Of a stretch of 64,000 nucleotides of DNA, positions 44,623-53,836 are shown piece by piece. The notes under the pieces were generated by a model that saw only the letters and a program-made list of their open reading frames with translations, had not been told where the DNA came from and ran no database searches. The position numbers and the translations under genes are program-made. This stretch comes from Akkermansiaceae bacterium (GTDB lineage: Bacteria > Verrucomicrobiota > Verrucomicrobiia > Verrucomicrobiales > Akkermansiaceae), in assembly GCA_021200315.1 (NCBI GenBank), contig JAJQGU010000015.1, positions 1-64,000 on the forward strand, given 5' to 3'. Position 1 is the stretch's first letter, and every line of letters begins with the position of its first letter.

Positions 44623-44743
44623 TCTCCCGTCACTTCACCATTTCACTTCCGGAGCGGGCGCCCTCCCGTCGACCGGGGAGGCGGGGAACCCTTCGCAACA
44701 GTTCCGCCGCCTCCCCTGCGGAAGCCCCGCCCGCCGCCTGCCT

Positions 44744-44926
44744 TCATCCCAGCCGCTTCGCCTCGTCCGGGGTCACACAATCGCAGCCGGACGAACGGAA
44801 CCCCGGTCGAGAGCCGCCCCGCAAACCCACCAGTAAGCGCGGAGCGGCAAATCCATACCCGGGCGGGAGCTCTCTCAGGCCCCCGCCACCCAGCGTCCTT
44901 TCCAGAAATTTTCCGAAACCAGTCAT
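44744..44926 (-). CDS. Possible small protein between riboswitch and transporter
   Basis: A 60-residue ORF begins with ATG 44926, preceded by AAAGGCGATCAAG. It is glycine/arginine-rich, ends in SGCDCVTPDEAKRLG, and has no recognised relatives. Its position, directly after the terminator of a B12 riboswitch, is the only support; a leader without coding function is equally possible. Confidence 0.3.
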   Translation of the reverse strand: MTGFGKFLERTLGGGGLRELPPGYGFAAPRLLVGLRGGSRPGFRSSGCDCVTPDEAKRLG

Positions 44927-44998
44927 CTTGATCGCCTTTACGCGGCACAGAAAGAACGGCGGGCAAGCCCTGAGCCGCGAAACAGCCCTATGAACGGC

Positions 44999-45040
44999 AA
45001 AAAACGACCCCTCAGGGCGCGATTTGCGGTCATGAGGGGT
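44999..45040 (-). terminator. Riboswitch-linked intrinsic terminator
   Basis: On the minus strand ACCCCTCA pairs with TGAGGGGT across an 18-nt loop and is followed by CG and six T residues. It lies about 70 nt after the cobalamin riboswitch and is the likely expression platform. Confidence 0.7.
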
Positions 45041-45104
45041 ATATGTGTGTGCGTGCTGCGGAGCGGCCTCCCATATCCTACCATGTCGCGAGATAGTGTA
45101 TTCT

Positions 45105-45200
45105 GTGTCCCAAGTCGTCTCCCGGCTCAGAAGCCCTCAGGCTCTACACGGTAGCGCGTCTGTGGCGGATTCCCACCGCCTTCCGTTACTCGGCACGGGG
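45105..45200 (-). promoter_or_regulatory. Cobalamin (B12) riboswitch
   Basis: On the minus strand the conserved core is plain: GGAAGGCGGTGGGAATCCGCC, then ACAGACGCGCTACCGTG, then the B12-box-like GAGCCGGGAGACGACTT. These elements have the order and spacing of adenosylcobalamin-type riboswitch aptamers. A promoter (45204-45232) precedes it and a terminator follows, so binding of the cobamide should reduce expression of the downstream AspT/YidE-like transporter. Confidence 0.88.
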
Positions 45201-45203
45201 CGC

Positions 45204-45232
45204 ACTGTACCACGGCCGCGGCCCCCGCGCAA
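45204..45232 (-). promoter_or_regulatory. Predicted promoter of the riboswitch transcript
   Basis: On the minus strand TTGCGC, 17 bp, TACAGT; transcription would begin at the first base pairs of the aptamer. Confidence 0.5.
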
Positions 45233-45523
45233 CGCCAAATTGCGCATCGGGCGAAAAATCCTCCTCCGCACCGGCCGCCGAAGCACCCCGCCGGCAATCC
45301 GCATGGAAGAGGCGGCCCAGCATCCATATTGCTCCAACCGCGCCCCGAGGAACGCCTAGGGGAGCAAAAAGCGAGGAAGGCGAAAGAGAACGGACTGCAC
45401 GGCGACAGCGAAAGGCGCTGAAAAATGTTTTTGCCGCAGCTCTCGATCCACGATTGAATTCAGGGGAAGAAACTGTTACCATCTATGCAGAAACTTCAAA
45501 CGGCCAATCGAGAGGAAAACATC

Positions 45524-45724
45524 ATGGCATTCAGCAACAGCAAGTCCCGGGAAGTGCTCCCCGACAAGGGCATGAGCAGGGGCGGCCCGCAGGCAGGAAC
45601 CGGCGCGCCTGCAGGGGCGCAGCTCGGCAAAAACGAGAACGTGCCTGCCGCGGCGCAGGCATGCACGACAGACGACACGATAGAGACCACTCCAGACAAA
45701 GCGGAAGCGCAGAGCCATGGCTGA
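45524..45724 (+). CDS. Small unknown protein upstream of hsdM
   Basis: A 66-residue ORF with a good Shine-Dalgarno sequence (GAGAGGA seven bases upstream) that overlaps the start of the old hsdM gene by 8 nt. It is rich in alanine, glycine and threonine (GGPQAGTGAPAGAQLG) and looks disordered. It may be a leader or a small accessory protein of the original restriction system. Confidence 0.45.
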   Translation: MAFSNSKSREVLPDKGMSRGGPQAGTGAPAGAQLGKNENVPAAAQACTTDDTIETTPDKAEAQSHG

Positions 45725-46484
45725 CACGAAGAAAGAACAGGAACGGGACGCGCTGCACCGCGCGATATGGGCGATTGCCGATGAACTCCGTGGAGCGGTG
45801 GATGGCTGGGAGTTCAAGAATTACGTCCTCGGCACGATGTTCTACCGCTATATTTCTGAAAATCTGGCCAATTATATCACTCAGGGCGAGCATGAGGCCG
45901 GAAACGCGGATTTCGACTACGCCGCCATGGCCGACACCGCCGTTGAGGAATTCCGAAAAGAGTTGATCAAGGAAAAGGGGTTCTTCATCCTGCCCAGCGA
46001 ACTTTTCTGGAATGTGCTCAAAACGGCGCCCGGCGACGAAAACCTGAACATGACGCTGGAGAGCATCTTCCGTCACATCGAGGAATCCGCGAAGGGCAGC
46101 GCATCCGAGGACAACTTCAAGGGACTGTTCGACGACTTCGACGTGAACAGCAACAAACTGGGCAGCACCGTGGCCAGGCGGAACGAGAGACTGGTCAAGC
46201 TGCTGAACGGCGTGGCGGCCATGAACCTGGGCGACGTGAAACACCACGACATCGACGCTTTCGGCGACGCTTACGAATATCTGATGGCCATGTACGCCAG
46301 CAATGCGGGCAAATCCGGCGGCGAGTTTTTTACGCCTGCCGATGTCTCTGAACTGCTGACCCGGCTGGGCACCGTGGGCAAGACCAATATCAACAAGGTA
46401 TATGAACTACTGCCGGGGTGCTTTACGTTTATGATATATCATTACGGTTTTATACAGGTGATTGGAGAAGAAAAACGATTTTAG
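45717..46484 (+). pseudogene. hsdM: 5' fragment of a type I methyltransferase gene, interrupted by an insertion
   Basis: Codons 1-229 (to 46403) encode the N-terminal helical domain and the start of the methyltransferase domain of a type I HsdM of the EcoR124I-like kind: FKNYVLGTMFYRYISENL, DAFGDAYEYLMAMYASNAGKSGGEFFTP and VGKTNINKVY. The text then breaks off before DPACGSGSLLL, the SAM-binding motif I, which resumes at 54726. From 46404 the frame reads insert DNA for 27 codons. The fragment cannot methylate DNA by itself. Base composition here matches the host more than the insert does. Confidence 0.9.
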
Positions 46485-46493
46485 TTTGAAAAA

Positions 46494-46531
46494 TTTCGTT
46501 CGCAATCGCAAAAAAAGTGTTGCAAACGAAA
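46494..46531. promoter_or_regulatory. Operator-like inverted repeat upstream of the HTH gene
   Basis: TTTCGTTCGCAA (46494-46505) and TTGCAAACGAAA (46520-46531) are inverted with one mismatch in 12 and a 14-nt spacer. The right arm covers the -35 box, as expected for a repressor site, probably bound by the 67-residue HTH protein. Confidence 0.55.
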
Positions 46532-46548
46532 CCTAGAGCTGATATAAT
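46520..46548 (+). promoter_or_regulatory. Strong promoter of the inserted operon
   Basis: TTGCAA, 17 bp, TATAAT. It lies 132 nt upstream of the HTH gene and is the clearest promoter in the insert. Confidence 0.65.
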
Positions 46549-46680
46549 AAAAGATGTACAAAAACCAATTGGCAAAATTCTTTGTCGGGGTATGCGGCGA
46601 AAATAGTGATTCCGGTAAACAACACTCAGATGCGAATGCCCAATCAAATGGGCAGCCATCGCAGAAGATTGGAGGGTTCT

Positions 46681-46884
46681 ATGCATTTTAACTACAACAA
46701 ATTATGGAAACTGTTAATTGACAGAGGCATGGAGAAAAAAGAACTGAAAGAAGCCGCAAATGTAAGTTCTGCTTCCCTTGCAAAACTGGCAAAGGGTGAA
46801 AATATACAGACAGATGTATTACTGCGGATATGTGAAGCCCTGGACGTTGAACTGAATGATATAGTCGATACGGTAAGGGATTAG
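46681..46884 (+). CDS. Small Cro/CI-type helix-turn-helix regulator
   Basis: A 67-residue protein consisting almost only of a Xre/Cro HTH: LWKLLIDRGMEKKELKEAANVSSASLAKLAKGENIQTDVLLRICEALD. GGAGG lies seven bases upstream of ATG 46681, which fixes the start. Small regulators of this type precede many type I systems in Firmicutes and may delay restriction until methylation is established. An inverted repeat at the promoter is a candidate binding site. Confidence 0.88.
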   Translation: MHFNYNKLWKLLIDRGMEKKELKEAANVSSASLAKLAKGENIQTDVLLRICEALDVELNDIVDTVRD

Positions 46885-46987
46885 CATAAATATCAATGCA
46901 CAAAAGAAAAGATAATGGAAGAATATATCGAAATATTATTGCTATTTTGGAGAGCGATAGAGCTTTGTTGTAATGGAGGAATGAGGA

Positions 46988-49900
46988 ATGGCTGCTAAAC
47001 ATACCAAAGGAAATTTTAATGAAGCTACACGAGTCCAGATGCCTGCCCTTGTTCACCTGACAAGGCTTGGGTACTCTTATTACGGTAAAATTACCGAGGA
47101 CATGGCGGGAACGGCGTATGATCCGGATACCAACATTCTCACTGATGTGTTCAAAAACCAGTTTGCACTGTTGAATTCTGATGATGCGGGAAAAGCAGAA
47201 GAAACGCTGCGCGAGATACGCCAGGAACTCGATAACGACGACTTGGGTCGGACTTTTTATAAAAGGCTGATTAGGGTTTCGCCTACTCGGCTGATTGATT
47301 TTGAGCATCCAGAAAACAATGTGTTTCACTGTACTGCTGAATTCACCTGCAAACGTGACCAGGATGAATTCCGCCCAGATATAACGCTGTTTGTAAATGG
47401 CTTGCCTCTTGTATTTGTAGAGGTAAAGAAGCCGAATAATCAAGGTGGAATGATAGCGGAAAGTGAGAGGATGAATAAGCAGCGCTTTCCAAACAAAAAA
47501 TTCAGGCGGTTCATAAACATCACGCAGTTGATGATTTTCTCCAATAACATGGAATATGACACCATGGGCGGCATGGTACCGATTCAAGGTGCGTTCTATT
47601 GTACTGCCTCTCGTGACAAGGCTCCGTTTAACTGTTTCCGTGAGGAAAATCCTTTGAATGCTCCCGTGCCACCGTATATTCAAGAATATCCTTACAGGGA
47701 TATTGATGCGGGAGTCGAATATCGGATACTGAGTGACTTCAACTGTACCGTTATACATACAGCACCAGAGTACCAGACAAACCTAGGGACAAACACGCCT
47801 ACGAACCGTATCCTTACTTCCATGTGCAGCCCGGAAAGGCTCCTCTTCTTGTTGAAGTATGGCATCGCATATGTGCATAAGGAAAAAGAACTGGACGATG
47901 GAAAAATTGAATCGACTGACCAAAAGCACATTATGCGATATCAGCAGATGTTTGCTGCGCTTGCTGTAAGGCAGAAACTTTCGGAGGGTGTAACATCCGG
48001 AATTATCTGGCACACCCAGGGGAGCGGGAAAACGGCATTGTCATACCACTTGAACTATGTCCTCTCGGATTATTTTTCAAAGCAGAACAAGGTGGCGAAA
48101 TTCTACTTTATCGTTGACCGACTGGATTTGCTGAAGCAAGCGAAGGAGGAATTCGAGGCTCGTGGTCTTGTCGTTAAGACCGCCAATTCCAGAAAGGAAT
48201 TGATGGATCAGTTCAAAGTTAATCAGGCACAAGAAGGACATACGGGCGACAATGAAGTGACTGTCGTCAATATACAGAGATTTGAGGAAGACAAGACTAA
48301 AGTGACGTTGCCTGCCTACGCAACTAATTTACAACGCATTTTTATCATAGATGAAGCTCACCGTGGGTACAAACCAGAAGGCAGCTTTCTGGCGAATTTG
48401 TTCGATGCAGATAAGAACGCCATCAAGATTGCATTGACAGGGACGCCATTGTTGAAGGAAGAACGTGAGTCATGGAGGGTATTTGGAGACTATTTGCATA
48501 CATACTACTATGACAAATCCATTCAGGATGGATACACGCTGAAAATTATACGTGAAGATATTGAGACTTCGTACAAGGAAAAGCTGTCACAGATTTACGA
48601 AAAGCTGGAAACACTCGTACAGAAGAAGGATATCAAGAAAAGCAACATTATCGAGCACGAGTCTTATGTCAAAGAACTGCTCCGCTATATCATTTCTGAT
48701 TTGAAGAGGTTCCGGCAGATTCAGGGTGATAATACGCTTGGCGGTATGATTATTTGCGAAACGAGTGAGCAGGCACGGAGATTATATGCTTATTTTGATG
48801 AAATACAAGCTGAGTTGAATAAGACTGCTTCACAGCCATCGTATCTCAAAGCAGGTTTAATACTCTTTGATAGCGATGACAAGGATACCAGGGACAAAAT
48901 TATCGATGGATTTAAAAAGAACATGACCATTGATATCCTTATTGTATACAATATGTTGCTGACGGGATTTGATGCGCCGCGTTTGAAGCGTCTGTATTTT
49001 GGCAGAAAGTTGAAGGATCATAGCCTGCTCCAGGCAATCACAAGGGTAAACAGACCCTATAAGGATAACCGCTACGGGTATATTATTGATTTTGCTGACA
49101 TCAAGCAGAATTTTGATGAAACCAACGAAGCCTATCTCCGGGAACTTAATCGTTTTAATGACCCCAATGAGACAGGCGAAGGTAATGAAACGGATACTTT
49201 CCGGCAGGTGATTGAGGACAAGGATGCTTTGATAGCCCAGATGCAGGAAGTTCGGCAGACGCTGTTTAGCTACACTACCGATAATGTGGAGGAATTCTGC
49301 TCTGAAATCTCCACAATTGAGGATAAACAGGAATTGCTGAAGCTGAAGAAAGTTCTCATTTCAGCCCGTGATTGTTGTAATATAGTCCGCACCTTTGGTG
49401 ATGACGAATTGAAGGAAACATTCGCTCATCTCGAAATCACAAAACTTCCAGAGATGATTTCCGAGGTACAGCGACACATTGAATACATAAACCAGAAGGA
49501 GGCATTTTCGGAGGATGACACTACTCGGCAGCTTGTCAATGATGCTATGCAGGACATAACATTCAATTTCAGCAAGATTGGCGAGGAAGAAATGAAACTT
49601 ATATCCGGTGGAGTTGAGCTGCAGGAGAAGTGGCAAAGGACAATCCACTCCTTTACACAGAATATTGACCAGGATGACCCGGAATACATAACACTCCGTG
49701 AAGCATTCATGCAGCGCTTTAAGGAGCATGGTTTCGTAGTTCACAGCATAGATGAATTTAACGAGCATTCACGGGAACTTGATGAGATTCTGAAAAAGTT
49801 GTCCGACCTACAAAAAAGAAATAAGACTTTGATGAGAAAGTATAACGGCGACCCGAAGTTTGCGCGTGTACATAAACGCATCCGTGAAGAAAACGAAGCA

Positions 49901-50176
49901 CGTAAACTACAAGGAAAGAAGCCTATTGTATCCACTTATGATGCTGCTATCATGAGCGTACTGCTTTCTATCAAGGCTGATATCGACCGGAAGGTATATG
50001 ACAGAAACGACATTTTGAAAAAAGATGCCTATTTTGAACAAACCGTGATGGCACAGATATCCGAGGGGATGAAAAAGCTGTCACTTGACAGTACACGCGA
50101 GGATCGGCTGTTTATTCGGACAAGAATTTCGAAGCAGTACCTTGACCAGTATAACGAGACGTACCCGGCGGCATAA
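46988..50176 (+). CDS. hsdR: Type I restriction enzyme R subunit
   Basis: The motor and nuclease subunit of the complete inserted type I system; it translocates DNA from an unmethylated site and cuts far away. The PD-(D/E)XK nuclease is at about residues 125-160 (FRPDITLFVNGLPLVFVEVKK). The helicase core follows with Walker A HTQGSGKT, IDEAHRGY, LTGTPLLKEE and the second-lobe VYNMLLTGFDAPRL plus QAITRVNRPY. The C-terminal helical part ends at RISKQYLDQYNETYPAA. The length, 1062 residues, is normal. A GGAGG-like site precedes ATG 46988. hsdM follows 12 bp downstream. Confidence 0.96.
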   Translation: MAAKHTKGNFNEATRVQMPALVHLTRLGYSYYGKITEDMAGTAYDPDTNILTDVFKNQFALLNSDDAGKAEETLREIRQELDNDDLGRTFYKRLIRVSPTRLIDFEHPENNVFHCTAEFTCKRDQDEFRPDITLFVNGLPLVFVEVKKPNNQGGMIAESERMNKQRFPNKKFRRFINITQLMIFSNNMEYDTMGGMVPIQGAFYCTASRDKAPFNCFREENPLNAPVPPYIQEYPYRDIDAGVEYRILSDFNCTVIHTAPEYQTNLGTNTPTNRILTSMCSPERLLFLLKYGIAYVHKEKELDDGKIESTDQKHIMRYQQMFAALAVRQKLSEGVTSGIIWHTQGSGKTALSYHLNYVLSDYFSKQNKVAKFYFIVDRLDLLKQAKEEFEARGLVVKTANSRKELMDQFKVNQAQEGHTGDNEVTVVNIQRFEEDKTKVTLPAYATNLQRIFIIDEAHRGYKPEGSFLANLFDADKNAIKIALTGTPLLKEERESWRVFGDYLHTYYYDKSIQDGYTLKIIREDIETSYKEKLSQIYEKLETLVQKKDIKKSNIIEHESYVKELLRYIISDLKRFRQIQGDNTLGGMIICETSEQARRLYAYFDEIQAELNKTASQPSYLKAGLILFDSDDKDTRDKIIDGFKKNMTIDILIVYNMLLTGFDAPRLKRLYFGRKLKDHSLLQAITRVNRPYKDNRYGYIIDFADIKQNFDETNEAYLRELNRFNDPNETGEGNETDTFRQVIEDKDALIAQMQEVRQTLFSYTTDNVEEFCSEISTIEDKQELLKLKKVLISARDCCNIVRTFGDDELKETFAHLEITKLPEMISEVQRHIEYINQKEAFSEDDTTRQLVNDAMQDITFNFSKIGEEEMKLISGGVELQEKWQRTIHSFTQNIDQDDPEYITLREAFMQRFKEHGFVVHSIDEFNEHSRELDEILKKLSDLQKRNKTLMRKYNGDPKFARVHKRIREENEARKLQGKKPIVSTYDAAIMSVLLSIKADIDRKVYDRNDILKKDAYFEQTVMAQISEGMKKLSLDSTREDRLFIRTRISKQYLDQYNETYPAA

Positions 50177-50188
50177 ACAGGAGGAGTC

Positions 50189-51814
50189 ATGGACGTTAAA
50201 CAAAAAACGATAGCACTGATTGATGCTTTAAAATCCACTTGTCAGGCCTATGGCATGGGCAACGATGGAAACGAATATAAGATTATCACCCAGGTTTTCT
50301 TGTATAAGTTCCTGAACGACAAATTTGGCTATGAGGTTAAAAAAATAAGCCCTAAATTGGCATCTGCGGAGAAATGGGAAGTGGCTTATGCAGAGATGTC
50401 TGAGGATGAACGCTGGGACATCTTAGACAGTCTGTCTTCAGATGTGCCGAGACTTTACCCGGAACACTTGATTTCGAATCTCTGGAATCAGCAAGCTAAG
50501 GGTGATTTTGACCTGATTTTTGACAGCACAATGACGGATATCGCAGACAAGAACATGGACATTTTCTCAACCCAGACCACGCAAAGGACGAAAATTCCGC
50601 TGTTTGAGAAGCTGACCATAAATGTTACTGATGATGCCCAGCGTGCCCCGTTTGCCCGTGCGTTAGTAGATAAGTTGGTGGATTTCTCTTTCGAGGAGGC
50701 TTTTTCACAGAATTATGATTTCTTCGCGGCCATCTTTGAGTATCTGATTAAGGACTACAACACAGCTGGTGGCGGCAAGTATGCGGAGTACTATACCCCA
50801 CATTCCATCGCGATGATTATGGCGCGCCTCCTTGTTGGAAATGCGACCGACTTACATAATATCGAGTGCTATGACCCGTCAGCAGGAACGGGTACACTCC
50901 TTATGGCATTGAGCCACCAGATTGGGGAAGACAGGTGTACTATTTTTGCTCAGGACATCTCTCAGAAGAGTAATAAGATGCTGAAGCTGAATCTGATTCT
51001 GAACGGATTGGTTTCTTCGCTTGACCATGCAATCCAGGGAGACACATTGGTGGCTCCATATCATAAGAGTGATGACGGTCAGGAACTCAGAACATTCGAC
51101 TACGTCGTATCGAATCCACCATTTAATATGGACTTCTCGGAAACACGGGAACAGATTGCAGCGATGCCAGTTCGGTTTTGGGCCGGTGTTCCCAATGTGC
51201 CCAAAAAGAAAAAGACAAGCATGGCGATATATACTTGCTTTATTCAGCATGTGATTAACTCATTGAAACCGAATACTGGAAAAGGAGCCATTGTTGTTCC
51301 TACCGGTTTCGTGACTGCGAAGAGCGGCGTGGAAAGTAAGATTCTGAAGCACATCGTAGACGAGCATATCGTGTATGGGTGCATCAGTATGCCGTCAAAT
51401 ATATTTGCTAATACCGGCACTAATGTTTCTGTACTTTTCTTTGATAACTCTCGTTCTGCCGAGAAGGTAGTTTTGATTGACGCCTCAAAGATGGGAGAAG
51501 AATACAAAGACGGGAATAATCAAAAGCGTCGTCTGCGCGATAATGAAATCGACCAGATTGTTGATACATTTCTGAATCAGGAGGCTGTGGATGATTTTTC
51601 TGTGGCGGTAACATATGATGAAATCAAAGAAAAAAAATACTCTCTCGCAGCGGGACAGTATTTCGATGTGAAGATTGAGTATGTAGAACTATCGCAAGAG
51701 CAGTTCATTGCCAGAATGCGAGCCTATGAAGAAAGCTTACAGGCGTACTTTAGTGAGGGGGAAAAGCTGCAGCAGGAAATCATGGAGCAACTGAAGAAGG
51801 TGAAGTATGAGTAG
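50189..51814 (+). CDS. hsdM: Type I DNA methyltransferase M subunit
   Basis: N6-adenine methyltransferase of the inserted system. The N-terminal helical domain runs to about residue 170 (QVFLYKFLNDKFGYEV). Motif I reads YDPSAGTGTLLMAL and the catalytic motif IV is SNPPFNMDF. FEYLIKDYNTAGGGKYAEYYTPHSIA is the typical entry to the methyltransferase domain. It is intact at 541 residues. AGGAG precedes its ATG. Its last codons overlap hsdS by 8 nt. It differs clearly in sequence from the older, disrupted HsdM around it, so the two were not recent duplicates. Confidence 0.96.
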   Translation: MDVKQKTIALIDALKSTCQAYGMGNDGNEYKIITQVFLYKFLNDKFGYEVKKISPKLASAEKWEVAYAEMSEDERWDILDSLSSDVPRLYPEHLISNLWNQQAKGDFDLIFDSTMTDIADKNMDIFSTQTTQRTKIPLFEKLTINVTDDAQRAPFARALVDKLVDFSFEEAFSQNYDFFAAIFEYLIKDYNTAGGGKYAEYYTPHSIAMIMARLLVGNATDLHNIECYDPSAGTGTLLMALSHQIGEDRCTIFAQDISQKSNKMLKLNLILNGLVSSLDHAIQGDTLVAPYHKSDDGQELRTFDYVVSNPPFNMDFSETREQIAAMPVRFWAGVPNVPKKKKTSMAIYTCFIQHVINSLKPNTGKGAIVVPTGFVTAKSGVESKILKHIVDEHIVYGCISMPSNIFANTGTNVSVLFFDNSRSAEKVVLIDASKMGEEYKDGNNQKRRLRDNEIDQIVDTFLNQEAVDDFSVAVTYDEIKEKKYSLAAGQYFDVKIEYVELSQEQFIARMRAYEESLQAYFSEGEKLQQEIMEQLKKVKYE

Positions 51815-52910
51815 ACGAGCATTACGAGAGATAGGCAAAATACAAGCCGGTCCTTTCGGAACACAGCTTCATAAAGAGGAATATGTTGAAGAAGGCATTC
51901 CTATGCTTAATGCAAAAAATGTAGGAGATGGAGTTGTGATATTGGATTCTGTTGACTATGTTTCAGAAAGTGTTTGTGAGAGACTCCCAAATTATATACT
52001 TAAAGAAGGGGACATCCTATTTGGTAGAGCAGGCTCGATTGAACGTCATACTTATGTGACAAAAGAATTTGAAGGCTGTTTCCAAGGGACTAACTGCATA
52101 AGGATTAGATGCAATAATCCAGAAATGGCTGCCTATGTTTCATATTATCTGTGGTCACCACAAGTGAAGCAGACGATTACCAATAAGACAGGGGGTTCGG
52201 TATTATCGTATATTACAACCGATTTACTCAGTGAAATTGTTGTAGATTTACCAGATGAGAAAACTTTGAAAGCAGTTAGTAGACTACTGCTAACTCTTGA
52301 CTGGAAAATCCAAAACAACAATCGTATAAATGATAATTTAGCGCAGATGACCTACGATACATACATGCACCTGTTCTTTTCGAAATTACCTAACGGAAAA
52401 CTCGGCGACATTATTCTTGAGAATAATAAATCCTCCGTCCAAGTTGGAATGGCAAAATCTGCAAACGGTAAATATCCGTTCTTTACAAGCGGAGATGCTA
52501 TTCTCGAATGGAATGAGTGTATGGTATCCGGCCGAAATTGCTACTTAAATACCGGTGGAAATGCCGGAGTAAAGTATTACGTTGGTGATGCAGCTTATTC
52601 CACAGATACATGGTGTATCACCGGGAAAAACAATACTGCCGACTACCTATATCTCACACTACTGTCAATAAAGCCAGAGCTTAATCAGAAATTTTTCCAA
52701 GGTACTGGTCTAAAGCATTTGCAGAAGCCTCTTCTGCGGGATAGAAAGATATATATTCCATGCGAAGAAGAACTTTCTGCCTTTAACAAGAGCATTCAAC
52801 CCATGTTCGATATGATTTCTGCCAATATCAGAGAGAATCAAAGGCTTACAAAGCTTCGTGATTGGCTCCTACCGATGTTGATGAACGGGCAAGCAACTAT
52901 AGAGGACTAA
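51807..52910 (+). CDS. hsdS: Type I specificity subunit S
   Basis: A 367-residue HsdS with two target-recognition domains of about 150 residues, each followed by a conserved helix: LLLTLDWKIQNNNRINDNLAQM in the centre and ANIRENQRLTKLRDWLLPMLMNGQA at the C-terminus. First-domain features are IGKIQAGPFGTQLHKEEYVEEGIPMLNAKN and ILFGRAGSIERHTYV. The recognition sequence cannot be derived by eye. It overlaps hsdM by 8 nt. Confidence 0.94.
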   Translation: MSRRALREIGKIQAGPFGTQLHKEEYVEEGIPMLNAKNVGDGVVILDSVDYVSESVCERLPNYILKEGDILFGRAGSIERHTYVTKEFEGCFQGTNCIRIRCNNPEMAAYVSYYLWSPQVKQTITNKTGGSVLSYITTDLLSEIVVDLPDEKTLKAVSRLLLTLDWKIQNNNRINDNLAQMTYDTYMHLFFSKLPNGKLGDIILENNKSSVQVGMAKSANGKYPFFTSGDAILEWNECMVSGRNCYLNTGGNAGVKYYVGDAAYSTDTWCITGKNNTADYLYLTLLSIKPELNQKFFQGTGLKHLQKPLLRDRKIYIPCEEELSAFNKSIQPMFDMISANIRENQRLTKLRDWLLPMLMNGQATIED

Positions 52911-52913
52911 GCT

Positions 52914-52931
52914 GCTAAATTATCATTTAGC
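52914..52931 (+). terminator. Short hairpin after hsdS
   Basis: GCTAAAT-TATC-ATTTAGC forms a 7-bp stem directly after the hsdS stop. No U-tract follows, so it may be a weak terminator or processing site. Confidence 0.35.
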
Positions 52932-52964
52932 GTTGCGCTTGAAAATAGAAAGAGGAGGCCACAG

Positions 52965-53825
52965 ATGGCAAGGCACGGAAAAATAATAAACATGTATTAC
53001 ATGGATGATTCGGTAGACGGCAGGTGCAAATGCACTGTGGCCAACTGGACTGGCGTGATATATAAAATCCCCAGAGACGATTTAAGCAGATGCCAGGAAC
53101 GGAGCGAATTAAAACAGAGTGGCGTGTATTTCTTGTTTGGTGCATCAGAGAATGATGATCAGCTGGTCTATGTTGGACAGGCAGGAAGCCGGAAGAACGG
53201 GAAAGGCATACTGCTGCGCCTGCAGGAGCATGACAACCCCAAGGAAGACTACTGGAATAATGCCGTTGTGATTACAACGCAGAACAATTCCTTCGGTCCC
53301 ACAGAGATAAGCTATCTTGAGAATCGCTTCCATCAGCTTGCACAGGACGCAAACAGGTATAAGCTGATGAACAGTCTCCAACCCTATCGTGGACGGGTGA
53401 CAGAAGAAAAAGAGGTCGAGATGGCCGAATTCATCGACCTTACAACGCTCATTATAGGTGCCCTAGGTTACCGGGTATTTATGCCCTTGGTACCCAAGAA
53501 GAATCGTGGCGGAAAGACTCCCTCGGACGTATTGCACTTCGCTCCCAATCGTTATAATGCAACAGCCGTCCGTACATCAGAGGAATTTGTCCTGTTGAAA
53601 GGAAGTCAAATTTCCCCCACAATCAGTAAGGCGTGCAGTCCGGCAATCAACAAGAACCGCGAGAAATTTGCATCTAAGGTTTCGCCCGATTGGGTTACTA
53701 CAGAGGACATACCCTTCGGAAGTTCATCAGCGGCGGCCGGCTTCGTTGGCGGCTGTAACTTGAGCGGCAATCAGGTTTGGGTAGATGACAATGGTGTTAG
53801 GCTTGGCGAGCTTTTGATGAAATGA
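52965..53825 (+). CDS. GIY-YIG nuclease-like protein with C-terminal DUF4357
   Basis: Residues about 45-140 look like a GIY-YIG domain: GVYFLFGASENDDQLVYVGQAGSRK, followed by RLQEHDNPKEDYWNNAVVIT and TEISYLENRFHQLA. The glycine-tyrosine pairs are GVYFLFG and VYVGQA, and the downstream arginine and glutamate are present. The last 60 residues (TSEEFVLLKGSQISPTIS... GVRLGELLMK) resemble DUF4357. This combination often accompanies type I restriction operons as an accessory. AGGAGG precedes ATG 52965. Its role, extra nuclease or regulator, is unproven. Confidence 0.85.
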   Translation: MARHGKIINMYYMDDSVDGRCKCTVANWTGVIYKIPRDDLSRCQERSELKQSGVYFLFGASENDDQLVYVGQAGSRKNGKGILLRLQEHDNPKEDYWNNAVVITTQNNSFGPTEISYLENRFHQLAQDANRYKLMNSLQPYRGRVTEEKEVEMAEFIDLTTLIIGALGYRVFMPLVPKKNRGGKTPSDVLHFAPNRYNATAVRTSEEFVLLKGSQISPTISKACSPAINKNREKFASKVSPDWVTTEDIPFGSSSAAAGFVGGCNLSGNQVWVDDNGVRLGELLMK

Positions 53826-53836
53826 GGTGATTGATT

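Larger units (their letters stand above)
44623..45523. other. 900-bp region holding the riboswitch leader
   Basis: This region contains, from right to left on the minus strand, a promoter, a cobalamin riboswitch, an intrinsic terminator and a possible 60-residue ORF. Between 45233 and 45480 I see no gene. Confidence 0.7.

Noticed and set aside
45717-46484. A functional second methyltransferase from the 5' fragment
   Set aside because: The fragment lacks SAM motif I and the catalytic NPPY motif, so it cannot be active alone.
46688-47758. 356-residue minus-strand ORF opposite hsdR
   Set aside because: The plus strand carries HsdR nuclease and helicase motifs; the minus frame has none.
53145-53381. 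Retron or reverse-transcriptase features within the defence insert
   Set aside because: No reverse transcriptase motif (YxDD) or msr/msd-like structure was found anywhere in the insert.
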